From the NCBI RefSeq assembly GCF_030687295.1, contig NZ_CP117425.1:4282001-4346000 (forward strand): 64,000 bases of DNA, written 5' to 3'. Origin of the DNA: Pseudomonas beijingensis (GTDB lineage: Bacteria; Pseudomonadota; Gammaproteobacteria; Pseudomonadales; Pseudomonadaceae). Numbering within the stretch: the stretch's first letter is position 1; each line of letters starts with the position of its first letter. The position numbers and the translations under genes were made by a program. This document shows positions 26,875 through 35,820 of the stretch, piece by piece. Below the pieces are notes generated by a model, which worked only from the letters and a program-made list of their open reading frames with translations, was not told the DNA's origin and did not search any database.

Positions 26875-27621
26875 CTAAAGTCTATGGAAGATGTAGCGGG
26901 CGGACGGTTGATCGTCCAACGCTACCCCTGCCTGGCCCAGTTGTTCGCGCAAAACTGGCGTGTCGACCCGGACTTTCCAATCCGCACGGGCCGGAGCCAC
27001 TGACCCGCCGTCGTAACGGCTGATCGCCTCGAACAGCTGCGTTCGGTCTGGGAGGTACACCGCCAACGCGTCGCCCTTCCACGCCGCGACATTCATTCCC
27101 AGGGCTTCACATACCTGGATTTTCGCCTGGGCATCGTCTCTATCGGCCTGGCGTGAGCGTTCGATCTGATCGGCCAGGATCGGATCGACGACCCGGTCCG
27201 TGAAGAGAATATCCCCCGCCTCCCAGACTTCGGGAGGGCAAATCTTATCGGCCGGGCGCAGGGTAATGAACGGATTAATTTCCATCGGGTAAATTCGACA
27301 GACCAGGGGGCGCTCTTCATAGATGCCGCAACGGCCGTCGTCGCCCAGGTTCTGACATTGCGTCAGGGCATTGCCGGCCAATACCGCAACGACTCGAATC
27401 TGCGCATTGCCGCTGGTTACCTCCACGGCCCGCTGGGCGCTGTGGGTGAATTGCCCAGGCGCAGAAGCCCAAGTCGTTTCATCAAACGCCTCCAGTATGA
27501 CCGCCACTTCATGCCCTCGTTGGAGCCACTGCCGTGCCTCGTTCAGCGTCAGTGGAATCAGGCGGCCCTTGCAGCAAATCCCGCAACCGTTGCAGGCAAA
27601 TCGGATAGCGCTGTTTTCCAT
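26875..27621 (-). CDS. YkgJ family cysteine-cluster protein
   Basis: 248 residues. The N-terminal cysteine cluster CNGCGICCKG and later QCQNLGDDGRCGIYEERPLVCRIYP match the UPF0153/YkgJ family, proposed to bind zinc or an iron-sulfur cluster. A C-terminal extension of about 110 residues beyond the cluster has no recognised domain. The function of the family is unknown. It is monocistronic, with no clear partner next to it. Confidence 0.85.
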   Translation of the reverse strand: MENSAIRFACNGCGICCKGRLIPLTLNEARQWLQRGHEVAVILEAFDETTWASAPGQFTHSAQRAVEVTSGNAQIRVVAVLAGNALTQCQNLGDDGRCGIYEERPLVCRIYPMEINPFITLRPADKICPPEVWEAGDILFTDRVVDPILADQIERSRQADRDDAQAKIQVCEALGMNVAAWKGDALAVYLPDRTQLFEAISRYDGGSVAPARADWKVRVDTPVLREQLGQAGVALDDQPSARYIFHRL

Positions 27622-27908
27622 ACCAAGCTCTCACACACATGTTTTCAACCGACCATCGATGTGCCCTCGAGCGGATACATCGGTGGCAGAGCCCCAGGGG
27701 CGCGAAAGTATGTGGAGCGAGAAACGGATTCGTTTGCCGGATTCGCCGGCATGTTTGCCCGATTCAAGGTGAATTCCGCTAACCGGCCCTTGAAACGAAA
27801 CTCTGTTGTGGCGAGGGAGGTTGCTTGCGCCGGCCACTCCTCACCACGGATTTCACGTCCCTAAGTAAGCACTATTGCTCTTATGACCAGTTTTTACAGG
27901 CCCCGCCA

Positions 27909-28685
27909 TCACTTCGCCGCAGCAGCGGTTTCAATCAGCCGGGCGACCGGCTCCGGATTGGAAACCATCACCACATGGGAAGCCCCCTTGACCACTTTCA
28001 CGACCTTGGCCTCGGCACGCTTGGCCATGAAGGCCATGGTCTGGGGCGGGATGTTCTTGTCCTTGTCGCCGTAGATGTACCAGGACGGAATGTGCTTCCA
28101 GGCCGGGGTCCCGGCCTGTTCGTTCAACGCCGCCTCAGTGACCGGACGCTGTGTCGCCGCCATCAATGCCGCCTGCCCGGCGGGAACATCAGCGGCGAAC
28201 TGGTCGCGGAACTTGTCCTGTTGGATGTACAGATCCTTTCCGTCGTCAGCCAGTGCGACAGGTGGAGCAAGGGTTGGCCCCAGGGTGCTTCCGGGGAATT
28301 TGCCGGCGAGCCCGGCGACGGTTTCGCCCGCCTCGGGGGCGAACGCGCTGACGTAGACCAGTGCCTTGACGTTGGCATGGTCGTTGGCCGCTTCGCTGAT
28401 GACGTTGCCGCCGTAGGAATGGCCGACCAGCACAACGGGAGATTGGATGCTGCTCAGCAAGGCGGAAACTGCAGCACCATCGCTTTTCACGCTGCGCAAC
28501 GGGTTGGCTGCGGCGACAACGGTATAGCCATCTTTCTCGAGGATCTTCACCACGCCATTCCAGCTTGAAGCGTCGGCAAAAGCGCCGTGTACGAGGACGA
28601 CCGTGGGTTTTTCAGTTTGTGCGAACGCGTTGGCCGCGATGAACAGGCCGGCGCTGCACGCCAGTGCGGTCATGACTTTTTTCAT
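27909..28685 (-). CDS. Exported alpha/beta-hydrolase, serine type
   Basis: 258 residues from ATG 28685 (GGAG upstream). Signal peptide KKVMTALACSAGLFIAANAFA, then a fold with oxyanion-hole HGAFADASSW, nucleophile elbow VGHSYGG (Ser) and catalytic His in GASHVVM. It resembles the EstA/RutD-like short periplasmic esterases, some of which act as salicylate or perhydrolase-type enzymes. It is the last gene of a four-gene minus-strand operon, 23 bp after the P460 gene. Substrate unknown. Confidence 0.87.
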   Translation of the reverse strand: MKKVMTALACSAGLFIAANAFAQTEKPTVVLVHGAFADASSWNGVVKILEKDGYTVVAAANPLRSVKSDGAAVSALLSSIQSPVVLVGHSYGGNVISEAANDHANVKALVYVSAFAPEAGETVAGLAGKFPGSTLGPTLAPPVALADDGKDLYIQQDKFRDQFAADVPAGQAALMAATQRPVTEAALNEQAGTPAWKHIPSWYIYGDKDKNIPPQTMAFMAKRAEAKVVKVVKGASHVVMVSNPEPVARLIETAAAAK

Positions 28686-28708
28686 TGGAAACTCCTTGGG
28701 TGACAGGG

Positions 28709-29215
28709 CTATTGGGCGAATCGGGTGAAGACGAAGTCGTGGTTCTGCACGCGCGCCTGATGGCAGGCGAAGCACGTCTGGTGCTGTGCCTCATCGGCGG
28801 GTTTGCCATTGATAAAGCGGCCAAAGCCCCAGCCGCCGGTGGCGGCATATTTGCTGGAGTCCTTGACCATGACCTGCACGGTGGTCGCCGCGCCGGGGAT
28901 CGAAGCCGGCTCGAACTCCGGCGACTGGACGTGTTTCCAGGCCAGCTTGACCAGCACCGCGCCGTCCGGGAACGGCAGTGTTGAATCCTGATAAGCCTTG
29001 ATCGCCAGGTCATTGCCCAATACCGCTCTCAGCTCGTTCAGGGGTTCCGCCTCCTGGGCCGGGGCTATCAGCGCCCATTGGCGATACCCATCAGGAAGCT
29101 TTACGCCATAGATCGGTGACGCCTCGCCGCTGCCGGCGTCGCCCAAGGCGATGCCGGTCGCGGTCAGTGCAGCCACTGCAATGACAGCGGAGACCGCCAG
29201 TTGCTTGAGTTTCAT
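28709..29215 (-). CDS. Cytochrome P460 family protein
   Basis: 168 residues. A signal peptide (LAVSAVIAVAALTATGIA) precedes a beta-rich domain with the single heme motif CFACHQ near the C-terminus, the cytochrome P460 arrangement. P460 proteins oxidise hydroxylamine or nitric oxide in nitrifiers and detoxify NO in others; many proteobacterial homologues have no assigned role. The family's heme-crosslinking Lys cannot be assigned without an alignment. It lies between two exported hydrolases in one operon. Confidence 0.85.
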   Translation of the reverse strand: MKLKQLAVSAVIAVAALTATGIALGDAGSGEASPIYGVKLPDGYRQWALIAPAQEAEPLNELRAVLGNDLAIKAYQDSTLPFPDGAVLVKLAWKHVQSPEFEPASIPGAATTVQVMVKDSSKYAATGGWGFGRFINGKPADEAQHQTCFACHQARVQNHDFVFTRFAQ

Positions 29216-29234
29216 CGTTGTTCTCCCCTGGGCG

Positions 29235-30311
29235 CTATTGGAGGTGATCGGCGTCGATCACGGCCTGGGCGAACGCTTGCGGAGCCTCTTGCGGCAGGTT
29301 GTGGCCGACACCGCCGTCGATCAGACGATGCTCATATTGGCCGGTGAAGCGCTTGGCATAGGCCTCGGCCGGTGGATGCGGTGCGCCGTTGGCGTCGCCC
29401 TCGAGGGTGATGGTCGGCACACTGATGGACGGAAAGGTCGCGAGTTTCTTCTCCAGCTTGTCGTACTTGGCCTCGCCCTTCACCAGGCCCAGGCGCCAGC
29501 GATAGTTGAAGATTGAGACGGCGACGTGATCGGGGTTCTGCAAAGCGGCGGCGCTTCGGTCATACGTCGCGTCATCGAAATTCCACTTCGGCGACGCCAG
29601 TTTCCAGATCAGCTTGGCGAAGTCGTGGGTGTTTTTTTCGTAGCCCAGACGGCCACGCTCGGTGGCGAAGTAGAACTGGTACCACCACTGCAACTCGGCG
29701 GCCGGCGGCAGCGGCGTCTTGCCGGCTTCCTGGCTGCCGATCAGGTAGCCACTCACCGCCACCAGGGCTTTGACCCGCTCCGGCCACAGGGCCGCGACGA
29801 TGTCGGCGGTGCGGGCGCCCCAGTCGTAACCGCCGAGCACGGCCTGCTTGATCTTCAGCGCGTCCATGAAGTCGATCAGATCGCTTGCCAGCGCAGAAGG
29901 CTGGCCGTTGCGCAGGGTCTTGGCCGACAGGAAACGCGTATCGCCATAACCGCGGGCATAGGGAATCAACACGCGATAGCCCTTCTCGGCCAGTGCCGGC
30001 GCAACGTCGGCGTAGCTGTGAATGTCATAGGGCCAACCATGCAGCAGGATGACCACCGGCCCATCGGCAGGACCGACCTCGGCATAGGAAACGTCCAGCA
30101 GGCCAGCCTTGACGTGCTTGAGCGGGCCGAACGAGGTGTGACTGCCCGGCGTGATGGAGGCGATGGTGCTGGCAGGTACATCCGCGGCGCTCGCCTGGGA
30201 CGAGGCCAGTCCCAAGGCGCCCAGTTGCATCATGGCGAACATCAGGATAGATGGGCCGAACAGGCGCCGAGGCCGCGCGGCGGATGTGTGGTTCAACAGA
30301 GTCGTGTCCAT
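29235..30311 (-). CDS. Exported alpha/beta-hydrolase, epoxide hydrolase/dehalogenase-like
   Basis: 358 residues. The N-terminus has a basic run RPRRLF before a hydrophobic stretch, compatible with a Tat or Sec signal ending near SQASA. The fold has HGWPYD (oxyanion hole), nucleophile Asp in GGYDWGARTAD and His in GVGHNLPQEA, so the nucleophile is Asp rather than Ser, as in epoxide hydrolases and haloalkane dehalogenases. It starts 60 bp after the larger epoxide hydrolase, in the same operon. Confidence 0.86.
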   Translation of the reverse strand: MDTTLLNHTSAARPRRLFGPSILMFAMMQLGALGLASSQASAADVPASTIASITPGSHTSFGPLKHVKAGLLDVSYAEVGPADGPVVILLHGWPYDIHSYADVAPALAEKGYRVLIPYARGYGDTRFLSAKTLRNGQPSALASDLIDFMDALKIKQAVLGGYDWGARTADIVAALWPERVKALVAVSGYLIGSQEAGKTPLPPAAELQWWYQFYFATERGRLGYEKNTHDFAKLIWKLASPKWNFDDATYDRSAAALQNPDHVAVSIFNYRWRLGLVKGEAKYDKLEKKLATFPSISVPTITLEGDANGAPHPPAEAYAKRFTGQYEHRLIDGGVGHNLPQEAPQAFAQAVIDADHLQ

Positions 30312-30371
30312 GGTGAATCTCCTTTGCGAACGGCGGGTGAGCGGCTCCCGTTCGGAACCGCTTGGAGAGGT

Positions 30372-31745
30372 TTATCGAGCAGTCTGGGCAAGCGTGTTTT
30401 TTGCAGCCGTGCGCAACGGCCGGAAGGCTTCGCGCAGTTCCTCACTGAACAATTGAGGCTGCTCCCAGGCCGCGAAATGGCCGCCCTTGCTGACTTCGCT
30501 GTAGTAGGACAGCGATGGATAGGCGCGCTGGGCCCAGGTTTTCGGGGCTCGATAGATCTCATGGGGGAACACGGTGATGGCCACCGGGACTTTGATGTCC
30601 GCCGTCTTTTGCGCCGCCGCACTGAAATTATTGTTGTTGTTCTCCCAGTAGAAACGGGAGGACGACGCACCGGTGTCCGTCAGCCAGTAAAGGCTGATGT
30701 CATCGAGCATTTCATCGCGGCTCAGCACGCGTTCCGGTTTGCCGTCGCTGTCGGTCCAGGCGGCGAATTTTTCGTACATCCACGCGGCTGTGCCGGAGGG
30801 CGAATCGGCCAGCAGGTAGCCGATGGTCTGCGGCCGAGTCACCATCATTGCGCCGTAGGCGGCATTGCGGCCGAAGAATGTACTCAGCGAGTTGTAGGCG
30901 CTGCGTTCCGGATCGCTCAGCCCGGCCGGTGCCGGATCGCCGCTGTTGATCGGTTTCACCAGCTCCGGTGGGACGGTCGCCGGCATATTCAAGTGGATAC
31001 CCAGTAAACCGGGAGGCGCCAGGCGGCCCAGTGCATCGGAGATCACCGAACCATGATCGCCACCCTGGGACACGTAGTGGGTGTAGCCCAGGCGCTTCAT
31101 CAACACGTCCCAAGCCTTGGCCACACGGTCGGGCCCCCAGCCCAATTCGGTCGGTTTCCCGGAAAAGCCATGACCGGGAATAGAAGGGATCACAACGTCG
31201 AACGAGTCTTCGGCACGCCCGCCGTACGCGGTCGGATCGGTCAGTGGGCCGATAGTCTTGAGAAACTCGAACTGTGAACCCGGCCAACCATGGGTAAGGA
31301 TCAGCGGCATGGCGTTGGGGTTGCGCGAGCGTACATGAATGAACTGAATGTCGAGCCCATCGATGGTGGTGATAAACTCGGGCAAGGCATTGAGCTTGGC
31401 CTCGGCTTTGCGCCAGTCGTAACCGCTGCCCCAGTACTTCACCAGCTCTTGCACTTGGGCCAGTTGCACACCTTGAGACACATCACTGACGGTTTCTTTA
31501 TCCGGCCACCGCGCATCGACAATGCGTTTGCGCAGATCAGCCAACTTCGCTTCATCAACGTGAACGCGATACGGACGAATGGCCTCCGATTGAGCTGGTA
31601 CCGTACTGGAGGATGGGTTGTCGACCACCGCAGTGGCCGCCCATGCACCATTGCTTCCAGCCAGCAGTGCGAGACCGAGCACACTGCCGATGGCGGATGA
31701 AGCCAGGCAACGCTGCCAGGCGGAAGAGGACGAAGCTGCGGGCAT
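30372..31745 (-). CDS. Exported epoxide hydrolase, EHN-domain (microsomal) type
   Basis: 457 residues from ATG 31745 (AAGGAG upstream). Signal sequence ending near SNGAWAA. The N-terminal EHN domain (about 55-165, with IRPYRVHVDEAKLADLRKRI) is typical of microsomal/juvenile-hormone epoxide hydrolases. Catalytic parts are THGWPGSQFEF, the Asp nucleophile in QGGDHGS, a Tyr in RFYWENN, and His in KGGHFAAWEQP. It opens eukaryote-like bulky epoxides to diols, here apparently in the periplasm. It is the first gene of the hydrolase/P460 operon. Confidence 0.9.
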   Translation of the reverse strand: MPAASSSSAWQRCLASSAIGSVLGLALLAGSNGAWAATAVVDNPSSSTVPAQSEAIRPYRVHVDEAKLADLRKRIVDARWPDKETVSDVSQGVQLAQVQELVKYWGSGYDWRKAEAKLNALPEFITTIDGLDIQFIHVRSRNPNAMPLILTHGWPGSQFEFLKTIGPLTDPTAYGGRAEDSFDVVIPSIPGHGFSGKPTELGWGPDRVAKAWDVLMKRLGYTHYVSQGGDHGSVISDALGRLAPPGLLGIHLNMPATVPPELVKPINSGDPAPAGLSDPERSAYNSLSTFFGRNAAYGAMMVTRPQTIGYLLADSPSGTAAWMYEKFAAWTDSDGKPERVLSRDEMLDDISLYWLTDTGASSSRFYWENNNNNFSAAAQKTADIKVPVAITVFPHEIYRAPKTWAQRAYPSLSYYSEVSKGGHFAAWEQPQLFSEELREAFRPLRTAAKNTLAQTAR

Positions 31746-32057
31746 GATGAATCTCCTTGAGTAAATGGCCGACAGGCCTGGCGATCGTTGCCGGGACAAA
31801 TCACTGGCGATGGCACGCCGTCCCGCGCGTTGGCCGCTACCGCGCCAAGGGCTAGGCGTGGCATACGCTGGGCGATGCTGGGGGTTGCGGCTCATGACAC
31901 TGTCTCCAACGTCGAATGATCCGAGACGGCGGGGGCGGTCTCGATGGGTTCATTTGACGCCGGTGAGGTATCCCGGATATGTCACGGACGGGCCTGAAAG
32001 AAACAGTCCGTATCGACAGGGGGGCTGGATACAAAGAGATACATTTGTGCGGGAAAA

Positions 32058-32082
32058 GCTCGGTCTGCCGAGCAGACCGAGC
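32058..32082. promoter_or_regulatory. Perfect 10-bp inverted repeat, operator or terminator
   Basis: GCTCGGTCTG, five-base spacer, CAGACCGAGC. It lies 132 bp past the MCP stop and about 310 bp before the hydrolase operon. No T tract follows in either direction, so a dimeric-repressor site (TetR-like) is as likely as a terminator. Confidence 0.4.
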
Positions 32083-32129
32083 GGTGAGATGCGATCATGG
32101 TTCACATCAATGTTGCCTCATCCACCGCT

Positions 32130-32156
32130 ATCGCGAGCAGGCTCGCTCCCACAGGG
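32130..32156. repeat. Single REP copy
   Basis: ATCGCGAGCAGGCTCGCTCC followed by CACAGGG; no inverted partner nearby. Confidence 0.8.
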
Positions 32157-32213
32157 ATTTGTGGTGAGCGCTGGATTTTCGACCCGAGAACCAGTGTGAA
32201 AGCCGAGCTCGAC

Positions 32214-33725
32214 TCAGGCCGCCCCGCCCTTGCCGTGAAACGCCTGCCCCAACACCGCCAAGCGCTCCGCCAACGGCGGCAAGCACTGACTGCTGCGAGT
32301 CAGGATGCCAATGTTGTCCGCATTGCGCTCAGCCACGGCCTGCACGCTTTGCAGGCGCTGGTTGATGCCCATCGATGCCTTGGATTGTTCCTGGGTGGTG
32401 CTGGCGATCAGGTCGTTGAAATGGTTGATCACGGCAATGTCTTCGACGACGGCGTGCAACAGTTGCGAAGCCAGTTGGCTGGCGGACACGCAGCGCTCCA
32501 CCCCGTCGCGGCTGTCTTGCATCGCGACGGCGGCCTGGCGGCTGCCTTGCTGCAGTTTGGCGATGATCTGCTGGATCTCGGTGGTAGACGCCGAGGTCTT
32601 TTGTGATAGGGTGCGGACCTCGTCGGCCACCACCGCGAACCCACGGCCCTGTTCGCCAGCCCGGGCCGCCTCAATGGCGGCGTTGAGGGCCAGCAGGTTG
32701 GTCTGCTCGGCAATGCCGTTGATCACATCCAGCACCTGACCGATCTGCTGTGCCTGCTCGGCCAAGACCTGCACGGTTTCGTTGGTCAGGTTGATACGCC
32801 CTGCCAGCTCGACAATCTCTTCTCGGGTCTGGTCAACCGTGCTGCGCCCGAGGGTGACCTGCTCGTTGGCCTGGCCGGCACGCTGCAGGGTCTGGTCGAC
32901 ATGGCCGGCAATGTTTTCCATGGCTTGGACCAGATGGCCGATCGCACCGCTCATCTGTGCCACTTCATCCAGTTGGTGACGGGCACCGGTTTCCAGGGTC
33001 TGGCCAACCTGGGACAGGTCCTGGCCCAGGTCCGAAAGGTTGCGGGTGTCGCGTACCACGCCGTCCACCAGTTGAGTGACCTGCTGGAGGAAATGATCGA
33101 AACGCTCACTCGAAGAGACCTTGACGCCATCGCTGTGCTGCCTGCCGGTGTCGTTGCTCAACTGCGCGGCCGCCGCCAGCACCTTGTCGAGTACCTCCTG
33201 GTTTTCCGTGGCGTCGGCCAGGCTTTGGTTCGCCAGGTAAATCAGGATCACGCTTTCCACCACCACGTAGAACGCGTGGAGAAAGACCATCGACCAGCCA
33301 CCGTGGCTACCCATGACGAACACTGGATAACCCTGGTGTTGAAGCCAGTGAAACCCCAGGTGATGAACCGCGATGGTGGCGGCGGCGACGACAATCGGCA
33401 GCCAGTCACGGTAAAACGTCAGCACGGCCAGCAGCACAAAGATCCCGAAGTGGAATTCGATCACGCCGTGGGTCTGGTTGATGTGCAGTGCCGCCATGAC
33501 CATCAGCGCGACCGCGATGACACAGCGCATGGCCCGGGTGCCGGCCAAAACGCGATAAAGCGCGGTGCTCGCCACGCAGGTGGTCGCCCCCACCAGTAGC
33601 GCCTGGGTGAACGTCGAATGCAGGAATGCCAGGCTCAGGGAATACAGCAGCGTGAGCCAAAGCAGCCCCAGCATGATGCGGTCGGCTTTACGGTGGTGAT
33701 CGTGAAAGCGCACGGGCGAAGTCAT
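32214..33725 (-). CDS. Methyl-accepting chemotaxis protein with multi-helix membrane sensor
   Basis: 503 residues from ATG 33725 (AAGGA upstream); a TTG six codons earlier is possible. Five or six hydrophobic segments occupy residues 1-180 with little periplasmic loop, including paired His motifs ([26 protein letters not shown]). A signalling domain follows, with the hairpin tip [37 protein letters not shown] and methylation-helix repeats. There is no classic periplasmic ligand domain or HAMP that I can see. It would relay a membrane-sensed cue to CheA. The gene stands alone. Confidence 0.9.
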   Translation of the reverse strand: MTSPVRFHDHHRKADRIMLGLLWLTLLYSLSLAFLHSTFTQALLVGATTCVASTALYRVLAGTRAMRCVIAVALMVMAALHINQTHGVIEFHFGIFVLLAVLTFYRDWLPIVVAAATIAVHHLGFHWLQHQGYPVFVMGSHGGWSMVFLHAFYVVVESVILIYLANQSLADATENQEVLDKVLAAAAQLSNDTGRQHSDGVKVSSSERFDHFLQQVTQLVDGVVRDTRNLSDLGQDLSQVGQTLETGARHQLDEVAQMSGAIGHLVQAMENIAGHVDQTLQRAGQANEQVTLGRSTVDQTREEIVELAGRINLTNETVQVLAEQAQQIGQVLDVINGIAEQTNLLALNAAIEAARAGEQGRGFAVVADEVRTLSQKTSASTTEIQQIIAKLQQGSRQAAVAMQDSRDGVERCVSASQLASQLLHAVVEDIAVINHFNDLIASTTQEQSKASMGINQRLQSVQAVAERNADNIGILTRSSQCLPPLAERLAVLGQAFHGKGGAA

Positions 33726-33906
33726 GGGGGTCGTCCTTTTCAAAGACTTGTAGGTCCGTTACCAAAATGGCGTAAACGGCTTAGCGGCGTGTCGAGTGAG
33801 AACTTTAACTGATTATCATCAATTAGTAGCACTACGCCACTAAGCTTTTCTCGGCGGTCTTTGCTTTATGATGTTCGCCATCTCATGACTGACTGATGGA
33901 ACCCCC

Positions 33907-35055
33907 ATGACTTTCGATTTCGACACCGTATTGGAGCGCCACGGCACCGGCAGTACCAAATGGAGCCGCTACCCGGCCGATGTGTTGCCAATGTGGGTGG
34001 CCGACATGGACTTCCCCGCCCCGCCGGTGGTCATCGACGCGCTGCACAAGCGCCTCGAACATCCGATGCTGGGCTACAGCGTCGCCCAGGACAATCTGCG
34101 TGCGGCCATCGTCGCCGATCTTTGGGACAAATACGCGTGGCGCGTCGAGCCCCAGCAGATCGTGTTCCTGCCCGGTGTCGAGCCGGGTTTCAACATGGCG
34201 CTGCATGCCCTCGTGGAGCCCCAGCAGAATGTCGTGGTGCAAGTGCCCAACTACCCGCCGCTGCGTCACGCCCCCGATCATTGGCAGTTGAATAAAGTGG
34301 AGTTGCCGTTCACCCCGGTCAACGGTGAGTTCCATACGCCGTTGGCGGCATTGCGCGAGGCGTTGCAGGGTGGCGGCGCGCTGTTGCTGAGCAATCCCCA
34401 CAACCCGCTGGGCAAAGTGTTCGAGCGCGAAGAACTCAAGGCCGTGGCCGACATTTGCCTGGCGCAGGACGCCTGGATCATCTCCGATGAAATCCACGCC
34501 GAACTGTGCTTCGACGGCCGCGTGCACATTCCGACCGCCTCCCTCAGCCCGGAGATTGCCGAGCGCACCATCACGTTGATGTCGGCCAGCAAGGCCTACA
34601 ACATCGCTGGGCTGAAAACATCGTTCGCCATTATCCAGAACGCCAAGCTGCGCGAGCGGGTCAACAGTGCCCGGGCCGGCATGGTCGACAGCGTCAATGC
34701 CCTGGGCCTGGAAGCGACCCGTGCGGCCTATAGCGAAGCAGGTCCGTGGCTCGAGGCCTTGAAGGCGTACCTGCAAGCCAACCGCGATTACCTGGTAGAG
34801 GCGGTGAACACTCGCCTGCCGGGCGTCACCATGACTGTGCCCCAAGGCACTTACCTGGCCTGGTTGGATTGCTCCGGATTGGGGCTGGATGACCCTCAAG
34901 GGTTCTTCTTGAAAGAAGCCAAGGTCGGGCTGAGCGCCGGGCTGGATTTTGCTGACGATGCCGGGCAGTTCGTGCGCCTGAACTTCGGCTGCCCGCGGGC
35001 ATTGCTGGAGGAAGGCATCGCACGGATGGAGCGCAGCCTGAAAGCCAGGGGCTGA
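33907..35055 (+). CDS. PLP-dependent C-S lyase/aminotransferase, MalY/PatB family
   Basis: 382 residues. Typical PatB/MalY N-terminus (FDTVLERHGTGSTKWSRYP, LPMWVADMDFPAPP), PLP-binding SNPHNPLGKV, Asp in IISDEIHAEL, and Schiff-base Lys in MSASKAYNIAGLK. The family releases thiols and pyruvate from cystathionine or Cys conjugates. It is divergent from the MCP gene, and a long BIME follows the stop. Confidence 0.9.
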   Translation: MTFDFDTVLERHGTGSTKWSRYPADVLPMWVADMDFPAPPVVIDALHKRLEHPMLGYSVAQDNLRAAIVADLWDKYAWRVEPQQIVFLPGVEPGFNMALHALVEPQQNVVVQVPNYPPLRHAPDHWQLNKVELPFTPVNGEFHTPLAALREALQGGGALLLSNPHNPLGKVFEREELKAVADICLAQDAWIISDEIHAELCFDGRVHIPTASLSPEIAERTITLMSASKAYNIAGLKTSFAIIQNAKLRERVNSARAGMVDSVNALGLEATRAAYSEAGPWLEALKAYLQANRDYLVEAVNTRLPGVTMTVPQGTYLAWLDCSGLGLDDPQGFFLKEAKVGLSAGLDFADDAGQFVRLNFGCPRALLEEGIARMERSLKARG

Positions 35056-35075
35056 TCCAGCAGGCGAAGCAATCC

Positions 35076-35200
35076 CTTGTGGCGAGGGAGCTTGCTCCCG
35101 CTGGGGCGCGGAGCGGCCCCTAACTAGCAGAGCACCCAGTATTGGTGAAATCTGAGGGCTGCTCCGCAGCCCAGCGGGAGCAAGCTCCCTCGCCACACAA
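35076..35200. repeat. Long BIME, GTGGCGAGGGAGC/GCGGGAGCAAGC type
   Basis: Arms of about 30 bp read TTGTGGCGAGGGAGCTTGCT on one side and the near-complement at 35168-35200, separated by short inner REP-like arms (GGGGCGCGGAGCGGCCCC and GGGCTGCTCCGCAGCCC). It lies between convergent genes and can fold into a strong cruciform. This is a different REP family from the GCGAGC/GCTCCCACAG type. Confidence 0.8.
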
Positions 35201-35226
35201 GTGCCCTTGCCACAAGGGTTTATGCG

Positions 35227-35631
35227 TTATTCATGCATATCCGGCGCATAGACAAAACACAGCTTGTTCCCCTCCGGATCACGGCAATACGCCCCGAAAT
35301 AACCTTCGCAATACTGCGGCCTCGGACCGGGTGGGCCTTCGTCAGTACCGCCCATCGCCATCGCCTGCTCCCAGGCGGCGCGGACGGTTTGTGGGGAGTC
35401 GGCGGCGAAGCTTACTTGCATGCCATTGCCCCAGGTCGCGGGCAGCCCGTTGAAAGGCAACTGGACAAAAACCTGCGGCCAATACTTGCCGGGCTGACGC
35501 CAACCCTCCCCCGGCGGGCCCGAATCGTTTTCGCCCTCGATACGCTCCAGCCCCAGGCAGCCGAGGACGGCGTCATAAAAAGCGACCATCTTCGGCAGGT
35601 CGCGCGCGCCGATCTGTATATGGCTGAACAT
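35227..35631 (-). CDS. VOC family protein (glyoxalase-like)
   Basis: 134 residues from ATG 35631 (GGA-rich site upstream). A single vicinal-oxygen-chelate domain: FSHIQIGARDLPKMVAFYDAV at the N-terminus and FGAYCRDPEGNKLCFV at the C-terminus. Possible metal ligands are the first His and a late Glu-equivalent, which appears as N/K here, so catalytic activity is uncertain. It is divergent from the SDR gene. Confidence 0.85.
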   Translation of the reverse strand: MFSHIQIGARDLPKMVAFYDAVLGCLGLERIEGENDSGPPGEGWRQPGKYWPQVFVQLPFNGLPATWGNGMQVSFAADSPQTVRAAWEQAMAMGGTDEGPPGPRPQYCEGYFGAYCRDPEGNKLCFVYAPDMHE

Positions 35632-35820
35632 TATCCTGCTCCTTTCGACACCGGTACTGACGTTGGAGAATACCGGCTCGCCCATATTCGCCACAGCCGA
35701 CGATTCACCGACGAAACGACTTGCCGTGACGCTCATCGACTGGCAGGGCAATCCAACCGAACTCTACCCGAAAACCCAAAGTCCACCCTCCATCAACCAC
35801 ATCCAGCCTGGAGAATGACG

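Larger units (their letters stand above)
31746..32213. other. 468-bp intergenic stretch, no supported gene
   Basis: Between the MCP 3' end and the epoxide hydrolase operon start. It holds one REP copy (32130-32156) and a perfect palindrome (32058-32082), both listed separately. The epoxide hydrolase frame remains open upstream to 31895, but that extension lacks a ribosome-binding site and homology. The operon promoter should lie here; I could not identify it confidently. Confidence 0.6.

Noticed and set aside
31745..31895. 50-residue N-terminal extension of the epoxide hydrolase
   Set aside because: It precedes a good signal peptide, lacks a ribosome-binding site and would place the signal internally.
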